The position numbers were made by a program, and so were the translations under genes. Below the pieces are notes generated by a model. That model had not been told where the DNA came from, did no database searches, and saw only the letters and a list, made by a program, of their open reading frames with translations. A DNA stretch of 40,092 bases from Oscillospiraceae bacterium. GTDB taxonomy: Bacteria > Bacillota > Clostridia > Oscillospirales > CAG-272. Positions within the stretch are counted from its first letter, which is position 1, and each line of letters starts with the position of its first letter. Positions 17,554 through 26,030 of this stretch are shown here, in pieces. The DNA is taken from positions 1 to 40,092 of the forward strand of contig SVQM01000007.1 in assembly GCA_015065335.1 (NCBI GenBank). Reading direction: 5' to 3'.

Positions 17554-18500
17554 CGAAGCACATCACCCACGTTGATTTTTCTTCCTCGGACAAAATCCGC
17601 CGCCTTCATAGAGCCTTTTCCCTCGGGACGCACCTCAGTTACGGCTACAGCACCGCTTTCGCAGGCAACGACGATCTCACCCTGTCCCTTATCGGAGACG
17701 GAGATCACCTGACCGGGTACTGCATCGGAGGGGACGTTCACATCAGCCACAACAGCAGACACGATTTTGATTCCTTTGCCGTCGGGCATCTTGCATCTGC
17801 AAAGGGGAACGGGAGAAAGTCCTCGTATCTGTCTTGAGATCACAGCCGCATCTCGTGTAAAATCGAGAGTGTAATCCTCAGCAGTGATCTTTGCGGCATA
17901 GGTGGATAGAGAATCATCCTGCGGTGTGCGCGGAAGCGCCTCACCCGACCGTAGTATCTCTGAAACACGGCACAGAGCCGCACCGCCTGCCACGCACAGC
18001 TTATCGTGGACTGTGCCAAAATTATCGGTATCGGTAATGTCGATCTTTTCGCAGAGGATCATATCGCCTGTGTCAAGTCCCTCAGCCATATACATAGCGG
18101 TAACACCTGTTTCAGTATCACCGTCCATTATTGCACGCTGGATAGGAGCCGCACCACGATACCTGGGAAGGATCGATGCATGGGCGTTGATACAGCCGTA
18201 CCTTGGATAGTCAAGCACATATTTCGGAAGGATCTTGCCGTAGGCAGCAACGTATATCACATCGGGTGCAAGCTCATCAAGAGTATCGGAAAATGCACCG
18301 TCCCTTAAAGTATCCGGCTGATACACGGGGATGCCATGCTCCTGTGCCAGTACCTTCACGGGAGGGGGAGTGAGCTTCATTCCTCTGCCCACAGGCTTAT
18401 CGGGCTGAGTTACGGCACCGACTATATCCTCACCTTTATCTATGAGCGCACGCAGGCACTCAGCCGCAAAATCGGGGGTTCCCATAAAAAGAACACGCAT
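17550..18500 (-). CDS. fmt: Methionyl-tRNA formyltransferase
   Basis: The 316-residue enzyme formylates Met-tRNA(fMet) with 10-formyl-tetrahydrofolate before translation initiation. The N-terminal MRVLFMGTPDFAA, the catalytic region AYGKILP, the INAHASILPRYRGAAPIQRA signature (Asn and His of the active site), GDTETGVTAM and GLDTGDM are all present. The C-terminal OB-like tRNA-binding domain covers about 205-316. Length matches the family. It follows def by 20 bp; the two enzymes act at opposite ends of the N-formyl cycle and are almost always paired. Confidence 0.96.
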   Translation of the reverse strand: MRVLFMGTPDFAAECLRALIDKGEDIVGAVTQPDKPVGRGMKLTPPPVKVLAQEHGIPVYQPDTLRDGAFSDTLDELAPDVIYVAAYGKILPKYVLDYPRYGCINAHASILPRYRGAAPIQRAIMDGDTETGVTAMYMAEGLDTGDMILCEKIDITDTDNFGTVHDKLCVAGGAALCRVSEILRSGEALPRTPQDDSLSTYAAKITAEDYTLDFTRDAAVISRQIRGLSPVPLCRCKMPDGKGIKIVSAVVADVNVPSDAVPGQVISVSDKGQGEIVVACESGAVAVTEVRPEGKGSMKAADFVRGRKINVGDVLR

Positions 18501-18520
18501 ATTACAATACCTCGATCATA

Positions 18521-18988
18521 TTATTCAAAATCCGCAGGATCCAGCTTCTCGATCATCTTATCGATGAACAGCGTTCCGTCAAGATGGTCAAGCTCGTGGC
18601 AGAATGCTCTTGCCGCAAGATCTGTACCTGTGACGGTAAACTCCTCACCGTTTCTGTTGAGAGCTTTGACTGTTACGGATTTGGGACGTCTTGTGATGCC
18701 CCATACTCCGGGTACGGAGAGACATCCCTCAGTCTCCTCCTGTGTTCCCGTATAGGCGATGATCTTAGGATTTATAAGCTCAAGAAGCCCTGTTTCTTCT
18801 GTATCAACGAGAACTACCCGACGAAGAACGCCGACCTGTACTGCCGCAAGGCCACAGCCCTGTGCATCTGCAAGAGTCTCCTTCATATCATCAAGAAGAC
18901 GGATTATCCTTGGTGTGATCTCGGTCACCTCACGACTTGTCTTGCGGAGTACCGGATCGCCCTCTTTTACAATATTAAGTATAGCCAT
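18521..18988 (-). CDS. def: Peptide deformylase
   Basis: The 155-residue metalloenzyme removes the formyl group from new proteins. All three family motifs are visible: GCGLAAVQVG, EGCLSVPG (metal-binding Cys) and HELDHLDG (the two metal-binding His and catalytic Glu). It is a type I enzyme by size. The start follows AAGGAG with normal spacing. Element C separates it from priA upstream; in most relatives the priA-def gap is very short. Confidence 0.96.
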   Translation of the reverse strand: MAILNIVKEGDPVLRKTSREVTEITPRIIRLLDDMKETLADAQGCGLAAVQVGVLRRVVLVDTEETGLLELINPKIIAYTGTQEETEGCLSVPGVWGITRRPKSVTVKALNRNGEEFTVTGTDLAARAFCHELDHLDGTLFIDKMIEKLDPADFE

Positions 18989-19016
18989 GATTTTTCTCCT
19001 TAGTATATTTCATTAT

Positions 19017-19204
19017 GCGAGAACCCCTTTTGGACAAAAGCGGTTCTCGCGCTCTCCCCAAAAACTTTCAAACTAATACACAAGCAAAGCGAATGCAAGG
19101 CATCAGACCAAACAGTTTAGTATCACTTTGTTTACTTATTTATTAAAAAGTTTTTGAGGGGGAGGTCCGGAGGGGAGCTTTTTTCAAAAAGTTCCTCCTC
19201 CGCA
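19017..19204. mobile_element. Hairpin-ended intergenic element C
   Basis: About 188 bp between priA and def. The left hairpin is GCGAGAACC/GGTTCTCGC around CCTTTTGGACAAAAGC (19017-19050), then CTCCCCAAAAACTTTCAAA. The right hairpin is GGAGG..GAGC/GTTCCTCC with a TTTTTTCAAAAA core (19169-19202), preceded by AAAAAGTTTTTGAGGGGGAGG. It has the same plan as elements B and D but a mostly different interior. No coding potential was seen. Confidence 0.7.
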
Positions 19205-19217
19205 AAATAATCACCGA

Positions 19218-21767
19218 TCACAAGCTCGATGGATTAAGGTCGACGCTGATCGTCAGCCGTTTTGTAGCCTTATGGCCGAAATTGCACAGTATCTCGGAGA
19301 GCATTTCTCTTGTTCTGCGGGACAGCTTACATTTTATGACCATTCTCATACGGCAATTGTTCTGTACCTTATACACGGGAGCCTCAAAGGGACCGAACAC
19401 TACCGTTTTCACGTCGGAATATTTTCCCGACAGCATCTCACGTATCATCTCGGAGAGGCGTTTTGCTCCGACTCCGAGAAGTGCCTCATCGGGAGATGTC
19501 AGTGTGAACACCGCCATATCACAGAATGGCGGGAACACGAGCCCACGTCTGATTCGGATCTCCTGCTCAAAGAAAGCGGGATAATCCTGCGCTGCCGCAA
19601 GGCGGATCACATCGGAATCGGGATTCTGCGTCTGTATGACGGCAACGCCCTTATCAACCGCACGTCCTGCTCTGCCGATCACCTGGGTGAGCATCGCAAA
19701 GGTTCGCTCTGCCGCACGGTAATCATCAAGATAAAGTGAAGCATCCGCATTGAGCACGCCGACCAGTGTAACCTTTGGGAAATCGTGTCCCTTTGTAACT
19801 ATCTGCGTACCGAGAAGCACCTTTGCATCACCACGCCTGAACCTTGACAGTATCTCATCGTGTGAGAATTTCGTTCTCGTTGTATCTGTATCCATGCGTA
19901 TCACAGGCACTCCGGGGAGCATCTCAGACAGTTCCTCCTCGGCACGCTGTGTTCCGTAGCCCATGAAAAGCATATGTGTCGATCCGCACTCAGGACAGAC
20001 ATCAGGCACTTTTGTGCGGAATCCGCAGTAGTGGCAGGAGAGAGTCCCGCTGTCAGCACGGTTTTTGAGGTAGCTCTCGCCCTCTCCCTCCTTCAGATGC
20101 CTGTATGTATGATAAGTTAGAGATACCGAGCAATGAGGGCATCTTATAGGCTCACCGCAATTTCTGCAAGAAAGCACACTGCTGTAGCCTCGCCGATTAA
20201 GGAAGATTATGGACTGCTTATCATCAGCCGCAGTCTCACAGATCTTCTCACGGAGAAGTGCCCCATAGGGCGATGCACCCGGAAGAAGCTCACCCCTCGT
20301 ATCGCTTATAAGCACCTCGGGAAGTGTTGCGCCTCCGTATCTCTCCTTCATCTCAACAAGGGTATATATCCCTTGCTTCGCCTTATAATAGCTGCCCACC
20401 GACGGTGTCGCCGATGCAAGAAGCATCATAGCTTTCATGTCGGCGCATCTTTTTCTCGCAATATCGTGGGCAAGATATTTCGGGTTTATATCGCTCTTGT
20501 AGGTATGCTCCTGCTCCTCATCAATAACGATAAGTCCAAGCCTTTCCACAGGAGCAAACACAGCCGATCTTGTTCCGATGACCACATCGGCGCCGCCGTC
20601 CTTCACCCGTCTCCACGCATCGAATCTCTCACCTGCGCTTAGTCCCGAATGGATCACGGCAACTCTCTCTCCGAAGGCGGAAAGGAATATTCCCACAGTC
20701 TGAGGAGTAAGTGCGATCTCGGGGACAAGAACGATGGCATCACGTCCGCCATCAAGAGTACGCCTGATCATTTCGATTATAACTCTGGTCTTACCCGACC
20801 CGGTAACTCCGTGAAGGAGTGCCGCCTTAGGCTCACCCGAATCAAGAAGTCCGCCGAGAGTTCTCACCGCCGCCGCTTGTTCTTCGGTCAAAGGAGAACT
20901 TGCCGCCGCAGTCTGTCCCACAGGCACAGAGTAAGGATTTCTTGAGATCTCATCCTCACGAAGCACCACAAGTCCCTTTTTTTCAAGAGCCTTCAGCCTC
21001 ACTCTGTCTCCTTCGGGGCAAAGCTCAAACAACTCATCTGCACTGACAAATCCGTCTCTCTCGTTGCGGTCATCCTCATCCGGAACAAGCTTCACAAGGC
21101 ATCTGAGAAGCTCCGCCTGAACGGCACTTCTCAGCTTTTGAGATGCCACCTCTCCGTCAGCGATGGCTGCAGCAGTCTCCACAGGCACAGCCAGCGCACA
21201 CATGAGCCGACGCCTGATCCCGTCACCTGTGGAGTCCTCCCTGTCTCTCTGAAGCACTCCCGCCTGAACGAGCTCCTTCACAGAGCTGACAGCATCCTTG
21301 CCGAATTCCTGTCGAAGCACCGCAAGAGATACTTTATCTCTTGCCGAAACATACGAGTATATCACGGCACAGCGCTCGCTCATTCCGTCAGCGTCCTTCC
21401 CTGCCACCGCAGAGTAATACTCATTTATCTTAGACATAGCCGCCGCAGGCACTACTGCTCTCACCGCATCCCCGAAGGTGCAGAGGGTATGCTCCTTCAT
21501 ATATGCACAAATTGAAAGCAGCTCCGTCGACAAAAGAGACGGACGTGTTACTGCAGCCACAGGCTTTATCCTGTCTGCATCCGTGTCGGTGTCACTTTTG
21601 AGCTCTGCCACAACTGCCATAGTCTTTCGGTTTGAGCGCCCGAAAGGAACTGTGACTATACTTCCGACACCTATTCCCGAAAGCTCCGGCGGTACAAAAT
21701 AATCATACATCTTGTCCGCATGATAGGGAGATTCAAGTATATACACCGAAACATATTCCGAATTCAA
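19218..21767 (-). CDS. priA: Primosomal protein N' (replication restart helicase PriA)
   Basis: The 849-residue helicase recognises stalled forks and reloads the replicative helicase. The N-terminal DNA-binding domain (YVSVYILESPYHADKMYDYFVPP) is followed by a winged region, Walker A GVTGSGKT, the DEEQEHTYKS box, SATPS, and the paired-zinc region (CRNCGEPIRCPHC and CHYCGFRTKVPDVCPECG), then GTQIVTKGHDFP and QVIGRAGRA. I start at TTG 21767, six bases after AGGAGGTG, instead of the track start at 21827, because the family N-terminus begins there. At 849 residues it is longer than most PriA proteins. The usual coaBC gene between rpoZ and priA is missing. Confidence 0.94.
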   Translation of the reverse strand: MNSEYVSVYILESPYHADKMYDYFVPPELSGIGVGSIVTVPFGRSNRKTMAVVAELKSDTDTDADRIKPVAAVTRPSLLSTELLSICAYMKEHTLCTFGDAVRAVVPAAAMSKINEYYSAVAGKDADGMSERCAVIYSYVSARDKVSLAVLRQEFGKDAVSSVKELVQAGVLQRDREDSTGDGIRRRLMCALAVPVETAAAIADGEVASQKLRSAVQAELLRCLVKLVPDEDDRNERDGFVSADELFELCPEGDRVRLKALEKKGLVVLREDEISRNPYSVPVGQTAAASSPLTEEQAAAVRTLGGLLDSGEPKAALLHGVTGSGKTRVIIEMIRRTLDGGRDAIVLVPEIALTPQTVGIFLSAFGERVAVIHSGLSAGERFDAWRRVKDGGADVVIGTRSAVFAPVERLGLIVIDEEQEHTYKSDINPKYLAHDIARKRCADMKAMMLLASATPSVGSYYKAKQGIYTLVEMKERYGGATLPEVLISDTRGELLPGASPYGALLREKICETAADDKQSIIFLNRRGYSSVLSCRNCGEPIRCPHCSVSLTYHTYRHLKEGEGESYLKNRADSGTLSCHYCGFRTKVPDVCPECGSTHMLFMGYGTQRAEEELSEMLPGVPVIRMDTDTTRTKFSHDEILSRFRRGDAKVLLGTQIVTKGHDFPKVTLVGVLNADASLYLDDYRAAERTFAMLTQVIGRAGRAVDKGVAVIQTQNPDSDVIRLAAAQDYPAFFEQEIRIRRGLVFPPFCDMAVFTLTSPDEALLGVGAKRLSEMIREMLSGKYSDVKTVVFGPFEAPVYKVQNNCRMRMVIKCKLSRRTREMLSEILCNFGHKATKRLTISVDLNPSSL

Positions 21768-21831
21768 AAGAAACACCTCCTCCGACAAAAAATCGACGGA
21801 GGGGAGGCACAAAGCTTCCCCTCCCAAAAAT
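21768..21831 (-). promoter_or_regulatory. Structured leader between rpoZ and priA
   Basis: On the minus strand GGAGGGG (21824-21818) can pair with CCCCTCC (21804-21798). The CCTCC of that arm could instead pair with the GGAGG of the priA ribosome binding site, as in CCTCCG...CGGAGG around GATTTTTTG. The two pairings exclude each other, which could tune priA translation. This rests on inspection only. Confidence 0.3.
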
Positions 21832-21841
21832 TTATTCCGCT

Positions 21842-22171
21842 TTACTCAGCAAAGGGTACCTCTGCGACAGTCTCCTCAGCATCATCAGAGATCTCCTCAG
21901 CAGTTACGCCGTCACCGAGAATCGTATACTCGCCGCTTTTGATACGGTTGATAGCGGTACGCACCGCCTTCTCATCACGGAATTCCTTGGTTATCATGGA
22001 AGCAAGGCTCTTGTCGGTGTCCTTGTTTGCGATCATTCTCTCAGCCTTTTCACGCTGACGAACATACTCATCTGTGATAACTCTCGCACACTTCGCAGTA
22101 GCGATAACCAGTGCGTATCTGTTTACCTTTTCATTTGTAAGCTCTCCAATGGAGGGATAGATCATATCCAT
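21842..22171 (-). CDS. rpoZ: RNA polymerase omega subunit
   Basis: The 109-residue protein is the omega (Rpb6-like) subunit that helps the beta' chain fold in RNA polymerase. The conserved region NRYALVIATAKCARVI (residues about 17-32), the later KAVRTAINRIKSGEY helix and the acidic C-terminal tail all fit. It starts at ATG 22171, seven bases after AGGTG. It lies 21 bp after gmk, as expected for the Firmicutes gmk-rpoZ pair. Confidence 0.9.
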   Translation of the reverse strand: MDMIYPSIGELTNEKVNRYALVIATAKCARVITDEYVRQREKAERMIANKDTDKSLASMITKEFRDEKAVRTAINRIKSGEYTILGDGVTAEEISDDAEETVAEVPFAE

Positions 22172-22192
22172 TTGTATTCACCTGTCCTTTAA

Positions 22193-22804
22193 TTAGTTTT
22201 CGAAAAATGCATCAGTCACACTTGTCATGCGGCTCTGCCTGTAGTGCTCTGATTTAAGTATCGCCTGAAGATCTGCGGCACATTCATCCGCACGTCCGTC
22301 ATAGCTTACTGCTATGTAGTCGTAATCCTTAGAGAGTGCGATCTCCTCTCTCGCTCTTGCCATGCGCCACTCTATCACCTCGTCAGTCTCGGTGCCTCTT
22401 CCTCTGAGTCTCGCCTCAAGAGTTTCTCCATCCGGAGGTATCAGCATGACCGTAACCGCATCGGGGAATTTTTTCTTTATCTGAGAGGCTCCGTCGACCT
22501 CTATCTCAAGCACCATATCCTTGCCGGATTCAAGCACACGTCTCACCGCCTCAGCAGGAGTTCCGTAAAGATTGTCGCAGTACTCAGTATATTCAAGGAT
22601 CTCACCTGCGGCGATCCGCCTCTCAAACTCCTCACGTGAAATGAAGTAGTAATGTACTCCGTCCTCCTCGCCCGGTCTCGGGGCTCTTGTAGTAGCGGAC
22701 ACGGACAGCGCAAGCTCGGGGATCCGTTCCCGAAGGAGCTTCACAGCCGTACCCTTACCGCTTCCCGCAGGGCCTGAGATCACCATAAGAATTCCGTTAC
22801 TCAT
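22193..22804 (-). CDS. gmk: Guanylate kinase
   Basis: The 203-residue enzyme converts GMP to GDP with ATP. The P-loop GPAGSGKGT (about 10-18), the GMP-binding [21 protein letters not shown], and EIDGA-type [12 protein letters not shown] are present, as is the lid [17 protein letters not shown]. The track start at 22855 is too early; ATG 22804 follows GGGGAGGG by six bases and begins at the family N-terminus. The first eight bases, ATGAGTAA, also contain the remA stop, so the genes overlap and are translationally coupled. Confidence 0.95.
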   Translation of the reverse strand: MSNGILMVISGPAGSGKGTAVKLLRERIPELALSVSATTRAPRPGEEDGVHYYFISREEFERRIAAGEILEYTEYCDNLYGTPAEAVRRVLESGKDMVLEIEVDGASQIKKKFPDAVTVMLIPPDGETLEARLRGRGTETDEVIEWRMARAREEIALSKDYDYIAVSYDGRADECAADLQAILKSEHYRQSRMTSVTDAFFEN

Positions 22805-23066
22805 CTGCACCCTCCCCGTCATCGGTATCATACCTGCCCTCAAGACGTCCTGCAAGAGTTTCCGCCTGTATTGCCGAAAGGATCACATGGTCACTGTCGG
22901 TGATAATAACGGATCTCGTCTTACGACCGCAGGAGCAGTCGATCACACGTCCGAAATCTCTCGAATCCTGAACGAGTCTCTTTATGGGAGCACTGTCAGG
23001 AGATGCCACCGTTATTATCCTCTCGGCGGACACCATATTGTTAAAGCCTATATTTATAAATTTCAT
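22797..23066 (-). CDS. remA: RemA-type regulator (DUF370)
   Basis: The 89-residue protein belongs to the RemA/DUF370 family; B. subtilis RemA is a DNA-binding activator of biofilm matrix genes. The conserved core is clear: [52 protein letters not shown] and QAETLAGRL. Its place between yicC and gmk is the standard one. Its target genes here cannot be told from this window, and many members live in species without the Bacillus matrix. Confidence 0.93.
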   Translation of the reverse strand: MKFINIGFNNMVSAERIITVASPDSAPIKRLVQDSRDFGRVIDCSCGRKTRSVIITDSDHVILSAIQAETLAGRLEGRYDTDDGEGADE

Positions 23067-23067
23067 C

Positions 23068-23961
23068 TTACTCTATATTCTGTATCTGCTCACGGATCTT
23101 CTCAAGCTCGTTCTTCATCTCCACCACGAGATGGGACACCTCGGTATTGTTTGCCTTTGAGCCGATCGTATTCACCTCACGGTTCATTTCCTGAACGAGG
23201 AAGTCGAGCTTACGTCCCGCAGGCTCATCCGATGAAAGGATATCCTCAAGTGCCGCAAGGTGGCTTCCCAGTCTGACGATCTCCTCATCTATGGAAACTC
23301 TGTCAGCATAGACAGCCGCCTCCGTAAGGATTCGTCCCTCAGCGATCTCAAGTGCCGCCTCGTCAAGGATCTTCTTGATGCGACAGAACAGCTTTTCTCT
23401 GTAGCCTGCGATCTCTCCCTCGGAAAGTGCTTTGACCTGAGATGCAAGCTCCGCTATCCGCTTGCCCTTTCCTCGAAGATCGGATGCAAGTGCCGCACCC
23501 TCATCCTCACGTCTGAGGCAGAACATCTTCACCGCCTCTTCAAGTGCGGGAAGTATATCGGCAAAATCCTTCTCCCCGTTATCCTCGGGACGTCTTGTGC
23601 GGAAAAGCTCCCTGTTCTGAGCAACGCTCATGGTGGTGATATCATCCGCAAGTCCGAATCCGTCTCTCAGCGCACGAAGCGCTGTGATATAGCTCTCCGC
23701 CGCCGCACTGTCAAGCACGATAGCGGAAGATCTGTCCTCAAGGATCTCCACCGATATATATACCTCTACCTTACCTCTTACAACTCCCGCAGTGGCAAGA
23801 TAGCCTCTCACCTTATCCTCAAGATATGTAAGATGTCTCGGAAGCTTTACCGTAAGGTCGAGAAATCTTGAATTAACAGATTTGATCTCAACTGTTACAT
23901 CTTTATCCTCGGCAGCAGTCATTACTCTTGCTCTGCCGAAGGCTGTCATACTTCTTGGCAT
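23068..23961 (-). CDS. yicC: YicC/YloC family endoribonuclease
   Basis: The 297-residue protein belongs to the YicC family, shown in E. coli and Bacillus to act as an endoribonuclease. The N-terminal [12 protein letters not shown] and [17 protein letters not shown] match the YicC_N domain. The C-terminal DUF1732 shows [38 protein letters not shown] and the final [19 protein letters not shown]. It is the first gene of the minus-strand housekeeping cluster, one base from remA, with a promoter at 23998-24027. The start follows GAGGA. Confidence 0.92.
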   Translation of the reverse strand: MPRSMTAFGRARVMTAAEDKDVTVEIKSVNSRFLDLTVKLPRHLTYLEDKVRGYLATAGVVRGKVEVYISVEILEDRSSAIVLDSAAAESYITALRALRDGFGLADDITTMSVAQNRELFRTRRPEDNGEKDFADILPALEEAVKMFCLRREDEGAALASDLRGKGKRIAELASQVKALSEGEIAGYREKLFCRIKKILDEAALEIAEGRILTEAAVYADRVSIDEEIVRLGSHLAALEDILSSDEPAGRKLDFLVQEMNREVNTIGSKANNTEVSHLVVEMKNELEKIREQIQNIE

Positions 23962-23997
23962 TTATATTCCTCACATACATATTTCTATACATAATAT

Positions 23998-24027
23998 ATT
24001 TTACACCAAAACAATGCAGTTTGTCAA
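23998..24027 (-). promoter_or_regulatory. Promoter of the yicC housekeeping operon
   Basis: Perfect TTGACA (24027-24022) and TAAAAT (24003-23998) with an 18-base spacer on the minus strand, 37 bp upstream of the yicC start. It probably drives yicC-remA-gmk-rpoZ and perhaps priA. Confidence 0.7.
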
Positions 24028-24205
24028 CGGAAATATAACGATTTGCAGGGGTTTTAATTAAATTACGCACATATTCTTCCTATCCGATACGGATTCATTT
24101 AGCACAGGCTTATCATTCCGCCGTAGCTTTATTTCAAATCGGACGTGATGTGTCCTGTTTGTTTTGCTTGATCTCTGTGTTATTTGCAAATTCTATTCAA
24201 AGGAA

Positions 24206-24233
24206 AACCGAGGCGCATCAAAGCGTCCCGGTT
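24206..24233 (-). terminator. Hairpin after the small lipoprotein gene
   Basis: On the minus strand AACCG..CGC pairs with GCG..CGGTT around TTTGAT, with two mismatches, followed by TTCCTTT. It starts 14 bp after the lipoprotein stop codon. The T tract is short. The space from 24034 to 24205 holds nothing else I can identify. Confidence 0.45.
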
Positions 24234-24246
24234 TCTTACACATCTT

Positions 24247-24486
24247 TTATCTTCCGCCGGAGGTATCACTTGTACCCATGCCGGAGGTCATACCCCCCTC
24301 GTTACCGGATGTCATGGTACCTCTCTCCTCGGAGGTTGTTTTTCCGTTTTCATCAGCCTTTGTGGTAACTGTTGTATCGGCAGATGATGTGCCGTCAGTG
24401 TTATTGTCCTTATTGCCTCCGCATGATACAAGACTCATGGAAAGAACAAGTGCCAGAGTCAGGACTGTTATCTTAAACTTCTTCAT
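24247..24486 (-). CDS. Small Ser/Thr/Gly-rich lipoprotein
   Basis: The 79-residue protein has a lipoprotein signal peptide: MKKFKITVLTLALVLSMSL followed by the lipobox LVSC, so it should be lipidated at Cys22 and anchored to the outer face of the membrane. The remaining residues are low in complexity (Thr, Ser, Gly, Asp, with two GGMTSGM-like repeats) and probably unfolded. A strong ribosome binding site, AAAGGAG, lies six bases from the ATG. I know no family. It could be a cut-down lipoprotein or a short surface peptide. Confidence 0.65.
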   Translation of the reverse strand: MKKFKITVLTLALVLSMSLVSCGGNKDNNTDGTSSADTTVTTKADENGKTTSEERGTMTSGNEGGMTSGMGTSDTSGGR

Positions 24487-24628
24487 GGTTTTCTCCTTTT
24501 ACATCTGCTCTTACAGATGCATAATAGTTCTTTGAAAATTCTCAGGTGTATTTTAAGTGTTCCGCAGATGGATACAGCGGAGCTCAAAATTATTATTTCC
24601 CGAATTTTAAAGATTATGACATGATTTC

Positions 24629-24658
24629 TTGACACACAATATTATTATATTGTATACT
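24629..24658 (+). promoter_or_regulatory. Promoter of the 24714-28311 operon
   Basis: TTGACA (24629-24634) and TATACT (24653-24658) with an 18-base spacer, 55 bp before the start codon. Confidence 0.7.
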
Positions 24659-24713
24659 ATATAAAAGGTCGTTTTTTATCTTTAATTATAATTCAACAAG
24701 AGAAAGGCTGGTC

Positions 24714-26012
24714 ATGGATATGACTCGGAAAATCACATTCAAAAAAGCTTATATCTGTTATTTGGCGATCCTGCTCGTCATTGTGATCTCCTGCCTTATT
24801 TATGTGGGATCAGTCCTCGGGGAATACGAGGATTCTCAGCCCGAAAACAAAGCTCTGGCTCATTTCAAAACGATGCAGTCTGCTGCCGCAGACGGTACGC
24901 TCAGAGATCTCATCGACGCAGATATCTCCGATGAGCTAGTATCCGCAACTTCATCAAAGCTGATAGCGGCAAAAGGTACACTTTCATGTGAGCTTACCGA
25001 AAATTCAGGCGGCGGTGAGCTTCTTGTCTACACGGTGAAGTCAGACGATGAACGCATCGTAGATATAGAGCTTACCGGAAAAACGGGAGACACAAGGCTT
25101 ATTATCTTCCCTATGACCGATTGGAAGGTCACATCCGTTGTACCTGCCGAATATAACTACAAGCTGACTTTGCCCGCTTCAATGACAGTCACAAAAAACG
25201 GTGAGGCTGTTTCAGGTGAGTCTACGGCAAACGGTAGAGTTGTTTATGAGTTTTCCGAATATCTGAACAGTCCCGATGTCGTCGTGCGTGACAGTATAGG
25301 CAGTGAGGTCTCCTACGACGAAAAGACAAAGCTGTCCATTACTGAATATATTGTGCAGATCCCGTCAAACTATGTGATCTGCTCCGCAGACGGTTCGGTA
25401 AGTGTTCCCGTAAGCACTGCCGAATGTACCGATATAAACGATTACAAATACGTTTCCCAGTACACCGAAATGCCGAAGAACGCTGTCTACAGGCTCGGTA
25501 TCATAGGCGAGGACACAGATTTCATCATCCGTGACAATCTGGGGAACACTGTTGACTACACCCTTGACGGACATACACTGAAGATCGAAGGACAGGCTTC
25601 CTCACCGGAAATCCCGGCTGACGTTTACTCAAAGGATGATGTTCTCTCAAATGCACGCAAGTGGAGCCTTTTCATGACGGCTGATCTGGGTGGTGCAAAT
25701 CACGGATACGGTCAGGTTGAAGAATTCCTTCTCCCCGATTCGTACCTTGAAGAAGTTGCTTACAAGTGGGCAACAGGTGTCGATATCACATTTACAAGCG
25801 TACATCGTCTCGACAATCCTCCTTTCTCCGAGGAATCTGTGACGAATTACATCAAATACAACAGCGAATGCTTCTCCGTTGATGTAAGGCTCACTAAGGT
25901 GATGCATCTCAACTCGGGCGATGACGTGACAGATACCATGAATTGCCGTTTCTACTACATTTACAGAGACGGTTGGTATGTGGCGGATATTCAGGAAATA
26001 ATCGGCGAATGA
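24714..26012 (+). CDS. Membrane-anchored protein of unknown function
   Basis: The 432-residue protein has a short basic N-terminus, one membrane helix at about 13-34 (LAILLVIVISCLIYVG) and a large extracytoplasmic part. That part is beta-rich, with alternating hydrophobic residues and few cysteines. Residues 45-140 look like an NTF2/DUF-type small domain (a helix HFKTMQSAAADGTLRDLI, then strands), and the final segment (about 345-430) is a second domain with FYYIYRDGWYVADIQEI, the type of ending seen in NTF2-like folds. I do not recognise the family. It leads an operon: the next gene begins 18 bp downstream. The start ATG follows AAAGG by six bases. Confidence 0.7.
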   Translation: MDMTRKITFKKAYICYLAILLVIVISCLIYVGSVLGEYEDSQPENKALAHFKTMQSAAADGTLRDLIDADISDELVSATSSKLIAAKGTLSCELTENSGGGELLVYTVKSDDERIVDIELTGKTGDTRLIIFPMTDWKVTSVVPAEYNYKLTLPASMTVTKNGEAVSGESTANGRVVYEFSEYLNSPDVVVRDSIGSEVSYDEKTKLSITEYIVQIPSNYVICSADGSVSVPVSTAECTDINDYKYVSQYTEMPKNAVYRLGIIGEDTDFIIRDNLGNTVDYTLDGHTLKIEGQASSPEIPADVYSKDDVLSNARKWSLFMTADLGGANHGYGQVEEFLLPDSYLEEVAYKWATGVDITFTSVHRLDNPPFSEESVTNYIKYNSECFSVDVRLTKVMHLNSGDDVTDTMNCRFYYIYRDGWYVADIQEIIGE

Positions 26013-26030
26013 TGAAAGGAGTAAAAACAT

